This document shows, piece by piece, positions 10,306 through 21,173 of a DNA stretch of 64,000 nt. Each line of letters opens with the position of its first letter. The stretch's first letter is position 1. Position numbers and translations under genes: made by a program. The stretch is from Mauremys mutica (Eukaryota; Chordata; Testudines; Geoemydidae). The stretch is from positions 20,543,225 through 20,607,224 of the forward strand of contig NC_059073.1 in NCBI RefSeq assembly GCF_020497125.1, given 5' to 3'. Under the pieces are notes generated by a model. The model worked only from the letters and a program-made list of their open reading frames with translations. It had not been told where the DNA came from and ran no database searches.

Positions 10306-10468
10306 TTTCAGAGTAGCAGCCGTGTTAGTCTGTATCCGCAAAAAAAAACAGGAGTACTTGTGGCACCTTAAAGACTAACAAATTTATTTTAGCATGAGCT
10401 TTCATGAGCTAAAGCTCATGCTAAAATAAATTTGTTAGTCTTTAAGGTGCCACAAGTACTCCTGTTTT
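10306..10468. mobile_element. Penelope-like element tail, inverted (hairpin) copy
   Basis: The plus strand starts with the PLE end 'gtagcagccgtgttagtctg' and then 'gtggcaccttaaagactaac', then turns at about 10412. The same sequence follows in reverse complement up to 10466, ending at 'caggagtacttgtggc' reversed. Two head-to-head tails of unequal length therefore form a hairpin of about 55 bp per arm. A perfect 12-bp TSD, atttatcacaga, flanks it (10294-10305 and 10469-10480). The tail family belongs, by my knowledge of turtle repeats, to a PLE whose upstream part codes for a GIY-YIG endonuclease; no coding part is present here. Confidence 0.75.
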
Positions 10469-10498
10469 ATTTATCACAGAGTGAGAGCTGAGAATAGT

Positions 10499-10759
10499 AG
10501 GGCTTGTCTACACAGGGACACTCAGGAAAATTAATCCAAATGAATTTTTGAAGTAGACTAGTTAGACTGCACTTAATCCCTGTGTGCACACTGTAATTCA
10601 CTTTGGTATTTAATTAAATTAAAACAAATTAAGGCCATTTGAATTCTGAATGAGAGCATCCACACAAGCATTTAATGTGGTTTAACGAATCCACTTTAAA
10701 TTCACACATTTCATTCATTTGGATTTATTTTCCCTGAGTGTTCCCATGTAGACAATCCT
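10499..10759. mobile_element. Foldback DNA element, TGTCTACA family
   Basis: The left end AGGGCTTGTCTACACAGG and the complement of the right end AGGATTGTCTACATGGG match. The next about 25 bases also pair (left 'acactcaggaaaattaatcc', right reversed 'acactcagggaaaataaatcc'). Non-coding, AT-rich centre. No clear TSD. Confidence 0.7.
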
Positions 10760-10790
10760 GCATTTCCCTATACTGAGCATAGTGATAAAC

Positions 10791-11079
10791 TGTGGTATCT
10801 CAGAGCTTCGCTACACAGAGCATTAGTACATGCTAGAGGGACGTAAATTCCAGTGTTGCACTAGCGTGTTGCACACTAAGTGGCCTGTGTGGACCCTGCT
10901 GGCATGTACTAAAAGGTCTCCAGTGTGCGTTAATGTAGTACTCTTTGAAACGGAACTACATTAATGCACAGTAAGGAACTTTTAGTGTGTATTGGCAGGG
11001 TCTAGCATGGGCCCTTAGTGTGCCACACGCTAGTGCATGCAGGAATTTACACTGTTTAGACAAGCTGTCAGATACCACA
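10791..11079. mobile_element. Long palindromic element (foldback)
   Basis: Nearly the whole 289 bp is one imperfect palindrome. The outer arms are TGTGGTATCT (10791-10800) and AGATACCACA (11070-11079); the inner stem TTAATGTAGT/ACTACATTAA brackets an apex near 10940-10955. Arms such as 'gcatgtactaaaaggt' and 'aacttttagtgtgtattggc' pair with some mismatches. No ORF worth noting. Confidence 0.75.
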
Positions 11080-13637
11080 GCGCGGTATCTGCCTAAATGC
11101 TGACTTGATAATGGTGGCTGTTGTGTATGTAACCACTGAAAAAAACCCACAGCTTCTCACTCATTCCTGATTACCTCACTGGCACGTGCACATCTGAAAA
11201 CAGCCAGCAAAGATTCCTCTACCTGACAGTCTCATTTAATCCTTCCCTTTGGTCTCCGTAGGAATTTACCTCCTTTTTCTATGCAGCATGGGGCGTCAAG
11301 GCGTTTCCATGTCAAAAATATGCAGTGCCTGCTGTTTTCAATGGCAGTTAATAATGGCCAAATGGCCTTTCATTTGACTGTCAAGCTGACACCATAGAAG
11401 CAGAGAGTCCTGCCCAAGACTTGATTTTGGCAGAGGTGCAGTGAAATGATTAGAGCAGAAAAGAGCCACATTAAGCTTCTCCACTGGTACATGGAGAGCT
11501 TTGTAACTGCAAAGCTGGCTGGGAATTCCTGTCAGTTGTCATCCAATGGCAGAGTGACATGGATAAGCATTTGCAGTCTTTCAAGCTCCGTGCTTCACTA
11601 CAGTGGGTGGGGAGGGGAGAGATTACAATGCAATAGACAGCACACACAGAGAATGCTTAAAACCTCCATGTCAGTATCCCCTTGTCATTGAAGCTTGCTG
11701 TGCTTGGGTTAGAATTGAAGCCACTTTGTGTTAATTAGCCTTGCTGGTGGTAATATTTACTTGGGGTATGTCACATTAATGGGTGAAGCTCATTTCTTTA
11801 TATGGTCATTTTTCTTAATCATTTTTTTTCCATTTTCCCTTTTACCGCCTAATAAACACAAGGAAATTGATGCGCCGAAGGCCTCGCTCCTTCACAATTA
11901 ATGTACCTCTGAAGCTCTTTTAAGCAGAGCTCCCTTCAAATTTGGGGAAGGAATACAATTCAGCACAGCTTTGCCTTGAGATAGTGGGATATAGGTAAAA
12001 AAATACATGAAGACTCTTACTGGGGTTTGGGTAACAACTTTTGGCAACAAAGCTCTCATCTTTCTACCTGCTCTCACACAGCAGCAATGATTCTGAGATT
12101 TTCATGGCAGTAAGTTAAAGATCAGTTTAATTAGTTATCTATTTATTTTTTTAAAAATCCTATTTTCTATACTTTGACACTCATCCTCACCCATGTCAAG
12201 TAGAAATACTAGCTCCACAAAGTGCTAGCCATAGGCTTTTGAGGCTTAGGAGAGAGAATATCTCCCCTGGGTGGTACACAGAGAGCTGGACTCAGATAGC
12301 ACTTCTAGGTGGCTAATTCTAGTCTAGCCCATTGACTGCAAGTTGTTACGGGATGATGACTGTTCAGTGGCCTGAGTGAAATGACTTGGTTGTATCAGGC
12401 TTGGTCACTGTGTGAAAAGGCAGTAGGAAAGCCACCATCACCAACACAACTGGTGTGTTTGTTGGCAGTCACTCTCCATGAAGGCAGAGGGACATCGGGG
12501 AGATGATGTGGGTGCTGTTCTCCCATGCTGTTCAGCACCTGCTGTGTGAATAACAGGAGGAGTTCAGTTTCCATGCAAACCAATCTATCACCCTATTTCT
12601 TTTTTAAATGGCTCCTGTGTCCTGGCTGCAAAATGCCATTTCATGGCTTCCCTTTTATTTATTCCTTCGGATTTCAGTCTGAATTCAAAGAGACAAGAAC
12701 AGTGGAAATGCAGAATAAAACCCAACCAGAGCAAGAGCACTGACACACACCAGCTGATCACCAGGCACAGGACCAATACGGCTTACAACCCCAATTGCAC
12801 ATCCCCACCAGTCACACCTACCCTCACCTGCCTCAAGCCCCAGCCATCCCTGCCCAAACAGATAGGCCTTGCAGTGTGCGTGGAAGGTCAGCAGATTTGG
12901 GAGGTTTGGGATCTTGGGGTGCTACATGGAGCAATCGTTCTGTCTTGGTAGGGCTGGAGCCTGGCAGCAAGGTCCACATCTGGAAGAATGCAATCTCCAG
13001 AACAAGAACAAGCTGAAAAAAAAAGATGACGACTGCTGCAGAGTGCACATCCAACAGCAGATGGCGATCTAGCACTACCCCCAGATTGCAAATGTACACA
13101 AGAAGTGAGTGGCAGGCAAATAACTGAGGTATCAGCTTCCTATGTATTCCATTCTCTTTCCCCAACCCACCAGCATAACCTCAGTCTGATCTGAATTAAG
13201 CTTCAGACAGCTAGTTCTTATCAGTACCCCAACTTTCCTCATACACTTGGCTAGGAGTTCAACCAGACTGTCTGGACTTTACCCCTATAAACATTTTCAC
13301 TAATCCTGCCTCCCGCTCCTTTCTGTGCATTCAAGTTTGAAAATGCCAGGTGGGTTTCACTAAGTCTTACTGGCTAGTCTGCACTGCCACCCTACAGCTG
13401 AGTGCTTCTCTCATCTGGCCGTGGGCTACTCCGACAGGGAAAGGGATAGTCTAAGACTGTCTTCTTACGAGCTCTAATTTCTGTGCTCCAGCAGCCTGAC
13501 AGCTCAGTTTCTGTGTGGTTCTCAAACAGGTTCTGCTAGTGCATCATGCCAATGTCAAGCCTGACTGAATCAGATGGAAGGTTTATGGGAAATAAAGGGA
13601 TTCATTGGATTTCATTTTTATTCATTACAGTGTATAA
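11080..13637. other. Unique-looking sequence; 11.2-12.0 kb a candidate conserved non-coding block
   Basis: No gene found. About 11210-11960 is low in CpG and repeats and carries homeodomain-like ATTA/TAAT clusters and runs such as 'tcatttgactgtcaagctga', typical of conserved non-coding DNA to my eye. No alignment supports this yet. About 12.4-13.6 kb has several overlapping ORFs of up to 110 codons on both strands without domains. Confidence 0.25.
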
Positions 13638-14330
13638 ATACATAAGAACGGCCATACTGGGTCAGACCAAAGATCCATCTAGCCCAGTATCCTGTCTTCT
13701 GACAGTGGCCAATGTCAGGTGCCCCAGCGGGAATGAACAGAACAGGTAATCATCAAGTGATCCATCCCCTGTCACCCATTCTCAGATACTGGCAAACAGA
13801 GGCTAGGGACACCATCACTGCCCATCTTGGCTAATAGCCATTGATGGACCTATCCTCCATGAATTTATCAAGTTCTTTTTTTGAACCCTGTTATAGTCCT
13901 GGCCTTCACAACATCCTCTGGCAAGGAGTTCCACAGGTTGACTGCACTGTGTGAAAAAATACTTCCTTTTGTTTGTTTTAAACCTGATGCCTATTAATTT
14001 CATTGGGTGGCCCCTAGTTCTTGTGTTATGAGAAGGAGTAAATAACACTTCTTTATCTACTTTTGCCACACTAGTCATGATTTTATAGACCTCTATCACA
14101 TCCTCCTTTAGTCATCTCTTTTCCAAGCTGAAAAGTCCCAGTCTTATTAATCTCTCCTCAAATGGCAGCCTCTCCATACCCCTAATCAGTTTTGTAGCCC
14201 TTTTCTGAACCTTTTCCAATTCCAAAATATCTTTTTTGAGATGGGATGACCACATCTGCACACAGTATTCAAGATGTGGATTTACATAGAGGCACTATGA
14301 TATTTTCTGTCTTATTATTTACCTTCCATA
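13638..14330 (-). mobile_element. CR1 LINE, 3' end, (TTCTTATG) subfamily
   Basis: Reverse complement of the last about 700 bp of the CR1 at 2820-5624, starting with the 3' UTR 'agaacggccatactgggtca' at 13645. It runs through the C-terminal coding part (minus ORF 13815-14099, 94 codons, with the IEVYKIM block) up to the post-RT segment near 14325. Frames are broken beyond that ORF. Confidence 0.9.
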
Positions 14331-14340
14331 TACCTAAGGT

Positions 14341-14527
14341 AATAATTGGAGATATACCAATCTCCTAGAACTGGAAGGGACCTTGAAAGGTCATCAAGTC
14401 CAGCCCCCTGCCTTCACTAGCAGGACCAATTTTTGCCCCAGATCCCTAAGTGGCCTCCTCAAGGATTGAACTCATAACTCTAGGTTTAGCAGGCCAATAC
14501 TCAAACCACTGAGCTAGCCCTCCCCCC
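14341..14527 (-). mobile_element. tRNA-derived SINE (turtle Cry I type)
   Basis: On the minus strand it starts GGGGGGAGGGCTAGCTCAGTG. The A box (TAGCTCAGTGGTTTG) is at about 14505-14519 and the B box (GTTCAATCC) at about 14463-14472. A short unrelated body and a CR1-like 'tgatgacc...aaggtcccttcca' tail follow. The RNA polymerase III promoter drives transcription in active members, and the tail is thought to recruit CR1 machinery. It sits directly beside the CR1 at 13638-14330. Not a functional tRNA gene: the cloverleaf is degenerate and the tail continues. Confidence 0.8.
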
Positions 14528-14649
14528 TGAACTATCTTCCCAGGAAGAAAATATCATATACAAAAGAGCTCTTTACTTTAGCCGATAAAGGCATAACAAG
14601 AAGCAATGGCTGGAAGCTAAAGCCAGACAAATTTAAATTAGAAATAAGA

Positions 14650-15340
14650 TACAATAACTCCTTGCTTAACGTTGTAGTTATGTTCCTGAAAAAATGTGAC
14701 TTTAAGTGAAACGATGTTAAGCGAATCCAATTTCCCCATAAGAATTAATGTAAATAGCGGGGATTAGGTTCCAGGGAATTTTTTTCACCAGACTAAAAAC
14801 TATATATTATATAGCTATATACACAGTATATGTTTTAAACAAACAATTTAATACTGTTCACAGCAATGGTGATTGTGAAGCTTGGTTGAGGTGGTAAAGT
14901 CAGATGGTGGAAGTGGGTGGGATATTTCCCAGGGAATGTCTTGCTGCTAAATGATGAACTAGCACTCGGCTGAACCCTCAAGGGTTAACACATTGTTGTT
15001 AATGTAGCCTCTCACACAAGGCAGCACGAACACGAGGGAGGAGAGACAGCATAGCAGACAGAGACAGACAGACACCTTGTGTGTAGGAGAGAGAGATGCA
15101 CACTGCCCCCACTCTTAAGTGCATTGTCTTTTTAAGTGGATCAGGCAGTTGAGACAGCAGCTGCTGCCCCGAGCTCTCTCTGTCTCTCTCTGTCCATGTC
15201 CCCTCCCTGCTCTATATAGAGAAGGGGTAAGCGGGGTGCAGGACCCGGGGAGAGGGGGACCCCTGACATTAGCCCCTCCCTTCCCTCCGTGGGCTGACCA
15301 ACCATTGCCTACAGAAGCAAAATATTCAGCCTAAGGAATG
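14650..15340. mobile_element. Probable DNA-transposon fragment
   Basis: The left end 'taactccttgcttaacgttg' followed by 'aagtgaaacgatgttaagcg' resembles the terminal part of a common turtle DNA transposon I recall (TIR CTCACTTAACGTTG-like). The rest contains GA/CT-rich low-complexity stretches (15045-15105, 15171-15203). I see no second end and no TSD, so it is a truncated copy at best. Confidence 0.45.
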
Positions 15341-15689
15341 TTCAGCGTCACTGGCTGAGTGCTAAAATGGCAGACATTTTCCATGTAACTAATGTGTGCA
15401 ACCCCCCTAGCAAACAGTGCTCACTCTGTGCATCTTGCTAGGGAAACACCCATGGAACTTGTCACCCCTGTGTCTGGCTGATTCGTTTTAAGAACACATC
15501 AAGACCTTAACAACTAAATCTTAGAAGAGACGTTAAAGTTGTTTCTTCCAAGTGCATTTCCTCCAGCACCCCCCAGCTTCTCACTCCCTTCACCCACTCC
15601 ATAGTGTGTTGTAACAATTCTCCATGTAATCTGTTTTAATTAGATTTTAAGATCCTCAGGGCAGGGTCCATCTTTTCTTGACATGAGAC
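15341..15689. other. Unassigned sequence
   Basis: Nothing recognised beyond an L2/MIR-like tail near 15640-15690 ('cctcagggcagggtcc'). Confidence 0.3.
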
Positions 15690-15850
15690 CAGGAGAACTG
15701 AGTTCCACTCCCAGCTCTCTGACAGTGACTCAAGATGTGACCTTGGCCAAACGGGGGGTATTAATATTTTCCCATATGATTAAAGTGCTTTGAGTTCAGT
15801 GGATGAAAAGTGCTAGGAAAGTGCCATATCTCATTACTATTAAATGTCTC
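15690..15850 (+). mobile_element. MIR/CORE-SINE relic
   Basis: Contains 'gttccactcccagctctc', 'tgtgaccttggcc' and 'aaagtgctttgagttcagtgg' in MIR order, with many substitutions. Confidence 0.55.
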
Positions 15851-17267
15851 AATCATTTGCAAATAAGCATGTGTGCATCAGATGTGATATAAATAACTAT
15901 GCAGTCTTCCATGGCTTATGCAATCTTCTGTGTTGCAAAGGCCACAAATGGCTGCTGCAGAATACAGAAAGCAGTGAAAGAAAAGTGGAGAGAAAATCTT
16001 CTCCTGGGGTTGGGGGAAGGGGAGGGATTATTTTTAGATGCTCAAAAGGCTCCTTCCAAAAGAAAAACATTACATAACCGCAATCCATAATTAAAAATGT
16101 GTTTCCTGTACTTGTCACGGAGGCTAATTAGGGGAATTAGAGAATTATTTGTCTTATTGTTTCTCTCCCAGAAAAGTCTGAACTGCACTGTTAGCCGAAT
16201 CTGTCTCAAGACAAAAATAATATTTATAAAGCATAGTATGTCACTTGGATTAGCCATTCCTGCCAAACAACAGAGGCTAGAGTATTTACTGATGAAAGTG
16301 ACAGTGCGAAGCATCAAGGCAGAATAAAAGCTTCTGCTGCTTTGAATTATTAATTGTATATCAGCTCAGCGCACATCCAAATCACACTGCTCTTCCTTCT
16401 CTTGCCCCAGGAAAAAAGTGACATACTTGTAGAGAATTTTAAGCCTATTAAAAATGTTCTGAGTTCACCAGGCTATTCCATAATAATGGGCCTTGTCTCA
16501 CTACAGATCCCAAGCTCCTTTAGCACCTGAAATCAGACTCTTGCACTAAGCTTTTAGAGGGAAATTTTTAAAAGTGGAAGGGAGCGGATCAGTGTTCCTA
16601 AATCTGTCAGGCTCTTTGGAAAAGCTCCCCTTTGCAACTAATTAATTTGTGTCATTCTCTCATGTCACCAACCTCCATGAAGTGCCAGGCGAGGACGCAA
16701 GCTAGGAATTGCCATCTATCATGATCTTCATCTGTTAACTTCTCTCTTGCAGTGCCCATTGTCTGATCATTCAGGTTAAGACATTAAAACCTTTATACTG
16801 CATCTAATGAGGCCTCCTTCAGTTTCCCTCCAAGCTGACCAAAAGGCTGCTGTGGATAGCTCTTTGCCAGACCCCTAATATGGTTGCATGGGTGTCAGTG
16901 TCACCCCACTCTGGGCCAACTTAACTGGCAAAATAGGAAGCCAACAGGTACACAATAGAGTGTTATTACCAATAGAAAAGCTCTTAATGAACTAGGAATG
17001 AGGTATTTCCTGGGTTAACTTCAGCAACTGCTCTCAGCCAAGGTGACTTTTCCCATCAGCCAGCTAAAGATTCAGGCTAGATCAGGCCAAAGCTAAGGCT
17101 CCCCTCCCTTAGTATCAGGCTCCTTCTGGGGCTGTTCTCAGAACTCATGATGAGTCCTTCTTGTCTATGCATTTTTATTTACGACTTGCCCTGCTTCCAT
17201 CTTTCTTCTTTGCAGAAGAGGAGGAAGGATTTGGGGTGAGGTGGGACTATTGGGATTCTAAGTCTGA
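15851..17267. other. Unique-looking sequence
   Basis: About 1.4 kb, AT-rich at 16040-16360. No gene or repeat recognised; short ORFs on both strands overlap each other and have no motif. Confidence 0.3.
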
Positions 17268-17275
17268 CTGACTGG

Positions 17276-17526
17276 CAGGGCCAGCTCCAGACCCCAGCGC
17301 ACCAAGCGTGTGCTTGGGGCGGCGTGCCGCGGGAGGGCGGCAGGCGGCTCCGGTGGACCTCCCGCAGGCGTGCCTGCTGAGGGTCCGCTGGTCCCGCGGC
17401 TTCAGTGGAGCATCCGCAGGCACGTCTGCAGGAGGTCCACCAGAGCCGCGGGACCGGCGACCGCCAGAGCGCCCCCCGCAGCGTGCCGCCCTGCTTGGGG
17501 CGGCGCAATTCCTAGAGCCGCCCCTG
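17276..17526. mobile_element. Non-autonomous hAT element with perfect TSD
   Basis: Bounded by an exact 8-bp direct repeat, ctgactgg (17268-17275 and 17527-17534). It begins CAGGGCCAGCTCCAG and ends with the complement of CAGGGGCGGCTCTAGG. The interior is GC-rich with inverted 'ccgcgggagg' type segments. It belongs to the family at 2044, 35187, 47628 and 63706. ORFs of 86-115 codons crossing it are composition artefacts. Confidence 0.9.
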
Positions 17527-17534
17527 CTGACTGG

Positions 17535-18496
17535 GTTATTTTATCTACAAAACCCAGGGCCAGATTCTGAGAACAGTTCTGAAGAAAACATTCAAAGAGT
17601 GAAACAAGTGTCATCACAATGTCTGCCAGAGTCTGCAGGCAGCCTGAAACAATAGCTCGGGGAGAGGTGAATTGCTCCATTCATCTTATTTTGTTAGTAA
17701 CCCTGAAACACATTACCTTGTGCCACCCTCCAGGGATCTATGTGAGGGGATAAAGGAGGGGGTTCACTGACACTGGCCAATCTCAGTTCTGATGTGATGG
17801 TGTCAGAAGGGACCCACACACACGAGGGGTGGAGGGCATCTGAATCTTCTCACCTATAGACACACCCCAAGCTACCTGTAAACAAGGTACCCTGGTGCCT
17901 GCTCAAAGTGAGCACTCCAGCACAATACTCTTGTGTAGGTGGCCTCTGGCATTGCCACCCCAAGAAGGTGTAGAGACCCAGTACATGGAGGTGTGGCTAT
18001 AGTGTGGGGGTGTCACCAAGGACAGTCCCCATATAGAGTGTGTTTAGGGCCCCAGATTGCCTTAAGCTTGTCCTGGCAACACTGAGTCCCATTGCTGAAT
18101 ATTAGAAATAAATAATCATTCACTACTGTATCATGAAACCAAATTCATTCCTGGCCCCAGCTACTTTTCAATCTACAACCTGAAACAGGAGGGAATAACA
18201 GCTCTTGAAACCTCTATCCCGGCTAGTGGAATTGCAGATACTATTTTTAATCACACCAGTGTCTAATGCTGTTAGCATCCCACGTCTCACCATCATTCAT
18301 GGAAAGGTTACCCTCACTGTCACTGAGGACTGCTGTCCCTCTCCATTCAGCTTTGTGCTCAGACTGACTTGTTTCAATTGTCTGAATATAAGAGCTGACC
18401 CAGGTCAGACTTCTACTGCCTGTCTCCATCAATTCAAGTGAGGCTCTTTCTCCCATTCCTCCCAATTCAAGCTTCCAACGTGGCTGCTTACATTTC
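17535..18496. other. Unassigned sequence
   Basis: About 1 kb without a recognisable gene or repeat. The 173-codon minus ORF 18247-18768 crosses the border of the hAT insertion at 18505, which argues against it being a gene. Confidence 0.3.
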
Positions 18497-18504
18497 CATG
18501 AACC

Positions 18505-18679
18505 CAGGGCCACCCAGAGGATTCGGGGGGCTGGGGCAAAGCAATTTCGGGGACCCCTTCCATAAAAAAAAGTTGCAATACTATATAATACTATATTCTC
18601 GTGGGGGCCCCTGCGGGGCCCGGGGCCTGGGGCATATTGCCCCACTTGCCCTTGCCCCCACCTCCCCCGGGCAGCCCTG
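18505..18679. mobile_element. Short hAT MITE with perfect TSD
   Basis: Exact 8-bp direct repeat catgaacc at 18497-18504 and 18680-18687. Ends are CAGGGCCACCCAGAGG... and ...CCCCGGGCAGCCCTG. 175 bp, non-coding, with 'ggggcccctgcggggcccgg' near the right end. Confidence 0.9.
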
Positions 18680-18687
18680 CATGAACC

Positions 18688-19369
18688 CAGTAACTCTTGC
18701 TCACTGTGAAACCTTTGCAAGAAGCTTTCCTTCACATTCCTGATTCTTTCTGACTTTAAAAATGCCACTAAGGTAACTATATCTGGCCACCTTTATGCTA
18801 GGCCCTGGTTGCCAGCTAAATCCAAGCACCCTGATGTCCATAGCCCATCAGGGAGGCTGTTAAAGCTACTGGTCTCCACAAACTGCAGTAGGATCATCAA
18901 CATTACCTTTCATGGGCTTTTCTGTTGCCCCGTCTGCATAGTATCCGAGTGCCTTTGGTACACTAACACTTTAATGCAGTGGAGCCAGAGTTTAATTAAA
19001 TGGATTTAGCTTGTGACATCTCTATCACAGGTGTGCAAACGTGTTAAAATCCAGTACCTGTGTATACAAATGTATACAAAGGGCATAATCAAGAGCCACT
19101 CAACTTAATGGCTATTGGATCAGACCCCAAAAGTGCTCGATACTATGGTGAGAGGCTCTGTAGAAAAGCCATAGGTAGAATATATGCGTGCTCATACATC
19201 AAGCTTGTGCTTGCACAAATGGAGGCCTGGATCTAACAACTGGTGCAGAGAGTTCCTCCTGTTAGAGATGAATTCAAATACATGTAGGTCTCGGCTCTGC
19301 TTCAAGAAATCTAAATGCGATAAAAGATTTAGAATGCTTGGAGAATGAAAAATGAGGGTGATTAATTGC
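18688..19369. other. Unassigned sequence
   Basis: About 0.7 kb. No gene, RNA or repeat recognised. Confidence 0.3.
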
Positions 19370-19585
19370 ATAATAATTAGGGCTGTCAATTAATTGCAGT
19401 TAACTCACATGATTAACTCAAAAAAATTGAGATAAAAAAATTGTGATTAATCGCAGTTTTAATTGCACTGTTAAACAATAGAATACCAACTTAAATTTAT
19501 TAAATATTTTAGATATTTTTCTACATTTTCATATATACTTATTGCAATTACAACACAGAATACAAAGTGTACAGTGCTCACTTGA

Positions 19586-19750
19586 ATACACTTGAATTCT
19601 TGCTCACTTGATACAAGAATCTGACTTGCATCCGAAGAAGTGGGTATTCACCCACGAAAGCTCATGCTGCAAAACGTCTGTTAGTCTATAAGGTGCCACA
19701 GGATTCTTTGCTGCTTCTACAGAACCAGACTAACACGGCTACCCCTCTGA
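19586..19750 (+). mobile_element. Penelope-like element tail nested in the hAT arm
   Basis: The PLE tail 'gaagtgggtattcacccacg...gtctgttagtctataagg...ggctacccctctga' ends at 19750. A 16-bp TSD, tacagtgctcacttga, occurs at 19570-19585 and 19751-19766. Between the left TSD and the tail lie about 38 bases that repeat pieces of the flank ('cttgaattcttgctcacttgata'), suggesting template switching during insertion. It postdates the hAT. Confidence 0.8.
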
Positions 19751-20215
19751 TACAGTGCTCACTTGATATTATTTTTTTAATACAAATATTTGCACTGTAA
19801 AAATGAGAAAAAAAAGTAGTATTTTTCAATTCATTTCATACAAGAACCATAGGGCAATGTCTTTATCATGAAAGAGCAACTTAGAAATGTAGATTTTTTT
19901 TTGGTACATCACTGCACTCAAAAACAAAACAATGTAAAACTTTAGAGCCTACAAGTCCACTCAGTCTCACTTCTTGTTCAGCAAATTGTTAAAACAAACA
20001 AGTTTGTTTACATTTACACGAAATAATGCTGCCCGCTTCTTCTTTACAATGGCACCTAAAAATGAGAACAGACGTTCGCATAGCACTTTCGTAGTCGGCA
20101 TTGCAAGGTATTTACGTGCCAGTTATGCTAAACATTCATATGACCCTTCATGCTTTGGCCACCATGTTTCCATGCTGATGACCCTCATTAAAAAAATAAT
20201 GGATTAATTAAATTT

Positions 20216-20623
20216 GTGACTGAACTCCTTAGGGGAGTATTGTATGTCTCCTGCGCTGTTTTACCTGCATGCTGCCATATATTTCATGTTATAACAGTCT
20301 TGGATGACAACCCATCACATGTTGTTCAATATAAGAACATTTTCACTGCAGATTTGACAAAATGCAAAGAAGGTACCAATGTGAAATTTCTCAAAAAAGA
20401 TACAGTACTTGACCCAAGGTTTAAGAATCTGAAGTGCCTTCCAAAATCTGAGAGGGACGAGGTGTGGAGCATGCTTACAGAAGTCTTAAAAGAGCAACAC
20501 TCCGATGCGGAAACTACAGAACCCGAACCACCAAAAAAGAAAATCAACCTTCTGCTGGTGGCATCTGACTCAGATCATGAAAATGAACATGCATTGGTCT
20601 GCACTGCTTTGGATCATTATTGA
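20216..20623 (+). pseudogene. hAT transposase, C-terminal fragment
   Basis: 135 codons. Residues 65-70 are LDPRFK, followed by 'LPKSERDEVWSML', the block that precedes the dimerisation region of hAT (ZBED-like) transposases. A basic PPKKK stretch and an acidic SDSDHE stretch follow. The BED finger, RNase-H-like core and final dimerisation domain are absent. The first about 35 residues probably come from the non-coding arm, since the match starts near residue 35. Such a protein cannot cut DNA; it is a relic inside the transposon at 19378-21165. Confidence 0.75.
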
Positions 20624-21173
20624 GCAGAACCTGTCATCAGCATGGACACGTCCTCTGGAATGATGGCTGAAGCATGAAGGGACATATGAAACTTTAGCAC
20701 ATTTGGCACATAAAAATCTTGCAAAGTATGTTCTCACCCTCAGGTGAAGTAAACAAGAAGAGGGCAGCATTATCTCCTGCAAATGTAAACAAACTTGTTT
20801 GTCTGAGTGATTGGCTGAGCGCAAAGTAGGACTGAGTAGGAACAAAAGTTTTACTTTATTTTATTTTTGAATACAGTTATTTTTGTACATAATTCTACAT
20901 TTGTAAGTTCAACTTTCATGATAACGTGATTGCACTACAGTACTTGAATTAGGTGAATTGAAAAATACTATTTCTTTTGTTTTTTATAGTGCAAATGATT
21001 GTAATAAAAAATAAACTGAGAACTGTACACTTTGTATGTGTTGAAATTGAAATCAATATATTTGAAAATGTAGAAGACATCCAAAAATATTTAAATAAAT
21101 GGGATTCTATTATTGTTTAAGTGCGCGATTAATCGTGATATTTTTATAATCACTTGACAGCCCTGATAATAAT

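Larger units (their letters stand above)
19378..21165 (+). mobile_element. hAT transposon with long subterminal inverted repeats and transposase remnant
   Basis: A perfect 8-bp TSD, ataataat, lies at 19370-19377 and 21166-21173. Ends are TAGGGCTGTCAATTAATTGC and the complement of CAGGGCTGTCAAGTGATTA. Homology between the arms continues far inward: 'aaacaagtttgtttacattt' occurs at about 19995-20015 and reversed at about 20780-20800, and 'catatgacccttcatgctt' (about 20138) pairs with a match near 20670-20690. The arms therefore span roughly 500-800 bp each. The centre holds the C-terminal part of a hAT transposase (20216-20623). A PLE tail is inserted in the left arm. Lacking most of the transposase, it would need another copy to move. 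Confidence 0.88.

Noticed and set aside
12643..13165. Cluster of 67-110-codon ORFs
   Set aside because: Overlap one another on both strands and show no domain or exon signals.
14341..14527. tRNA gene
   Set aside because: A and B boxes are present but the cloverleaf is degenerate and a SINE body and tail follow.
18247..18768. 173-codon minus ORF as a host exon
   Set aside because: Crosses both borders of the hAT MITE at 18505-18679, shows no domain, and has no splice pattern I can support.
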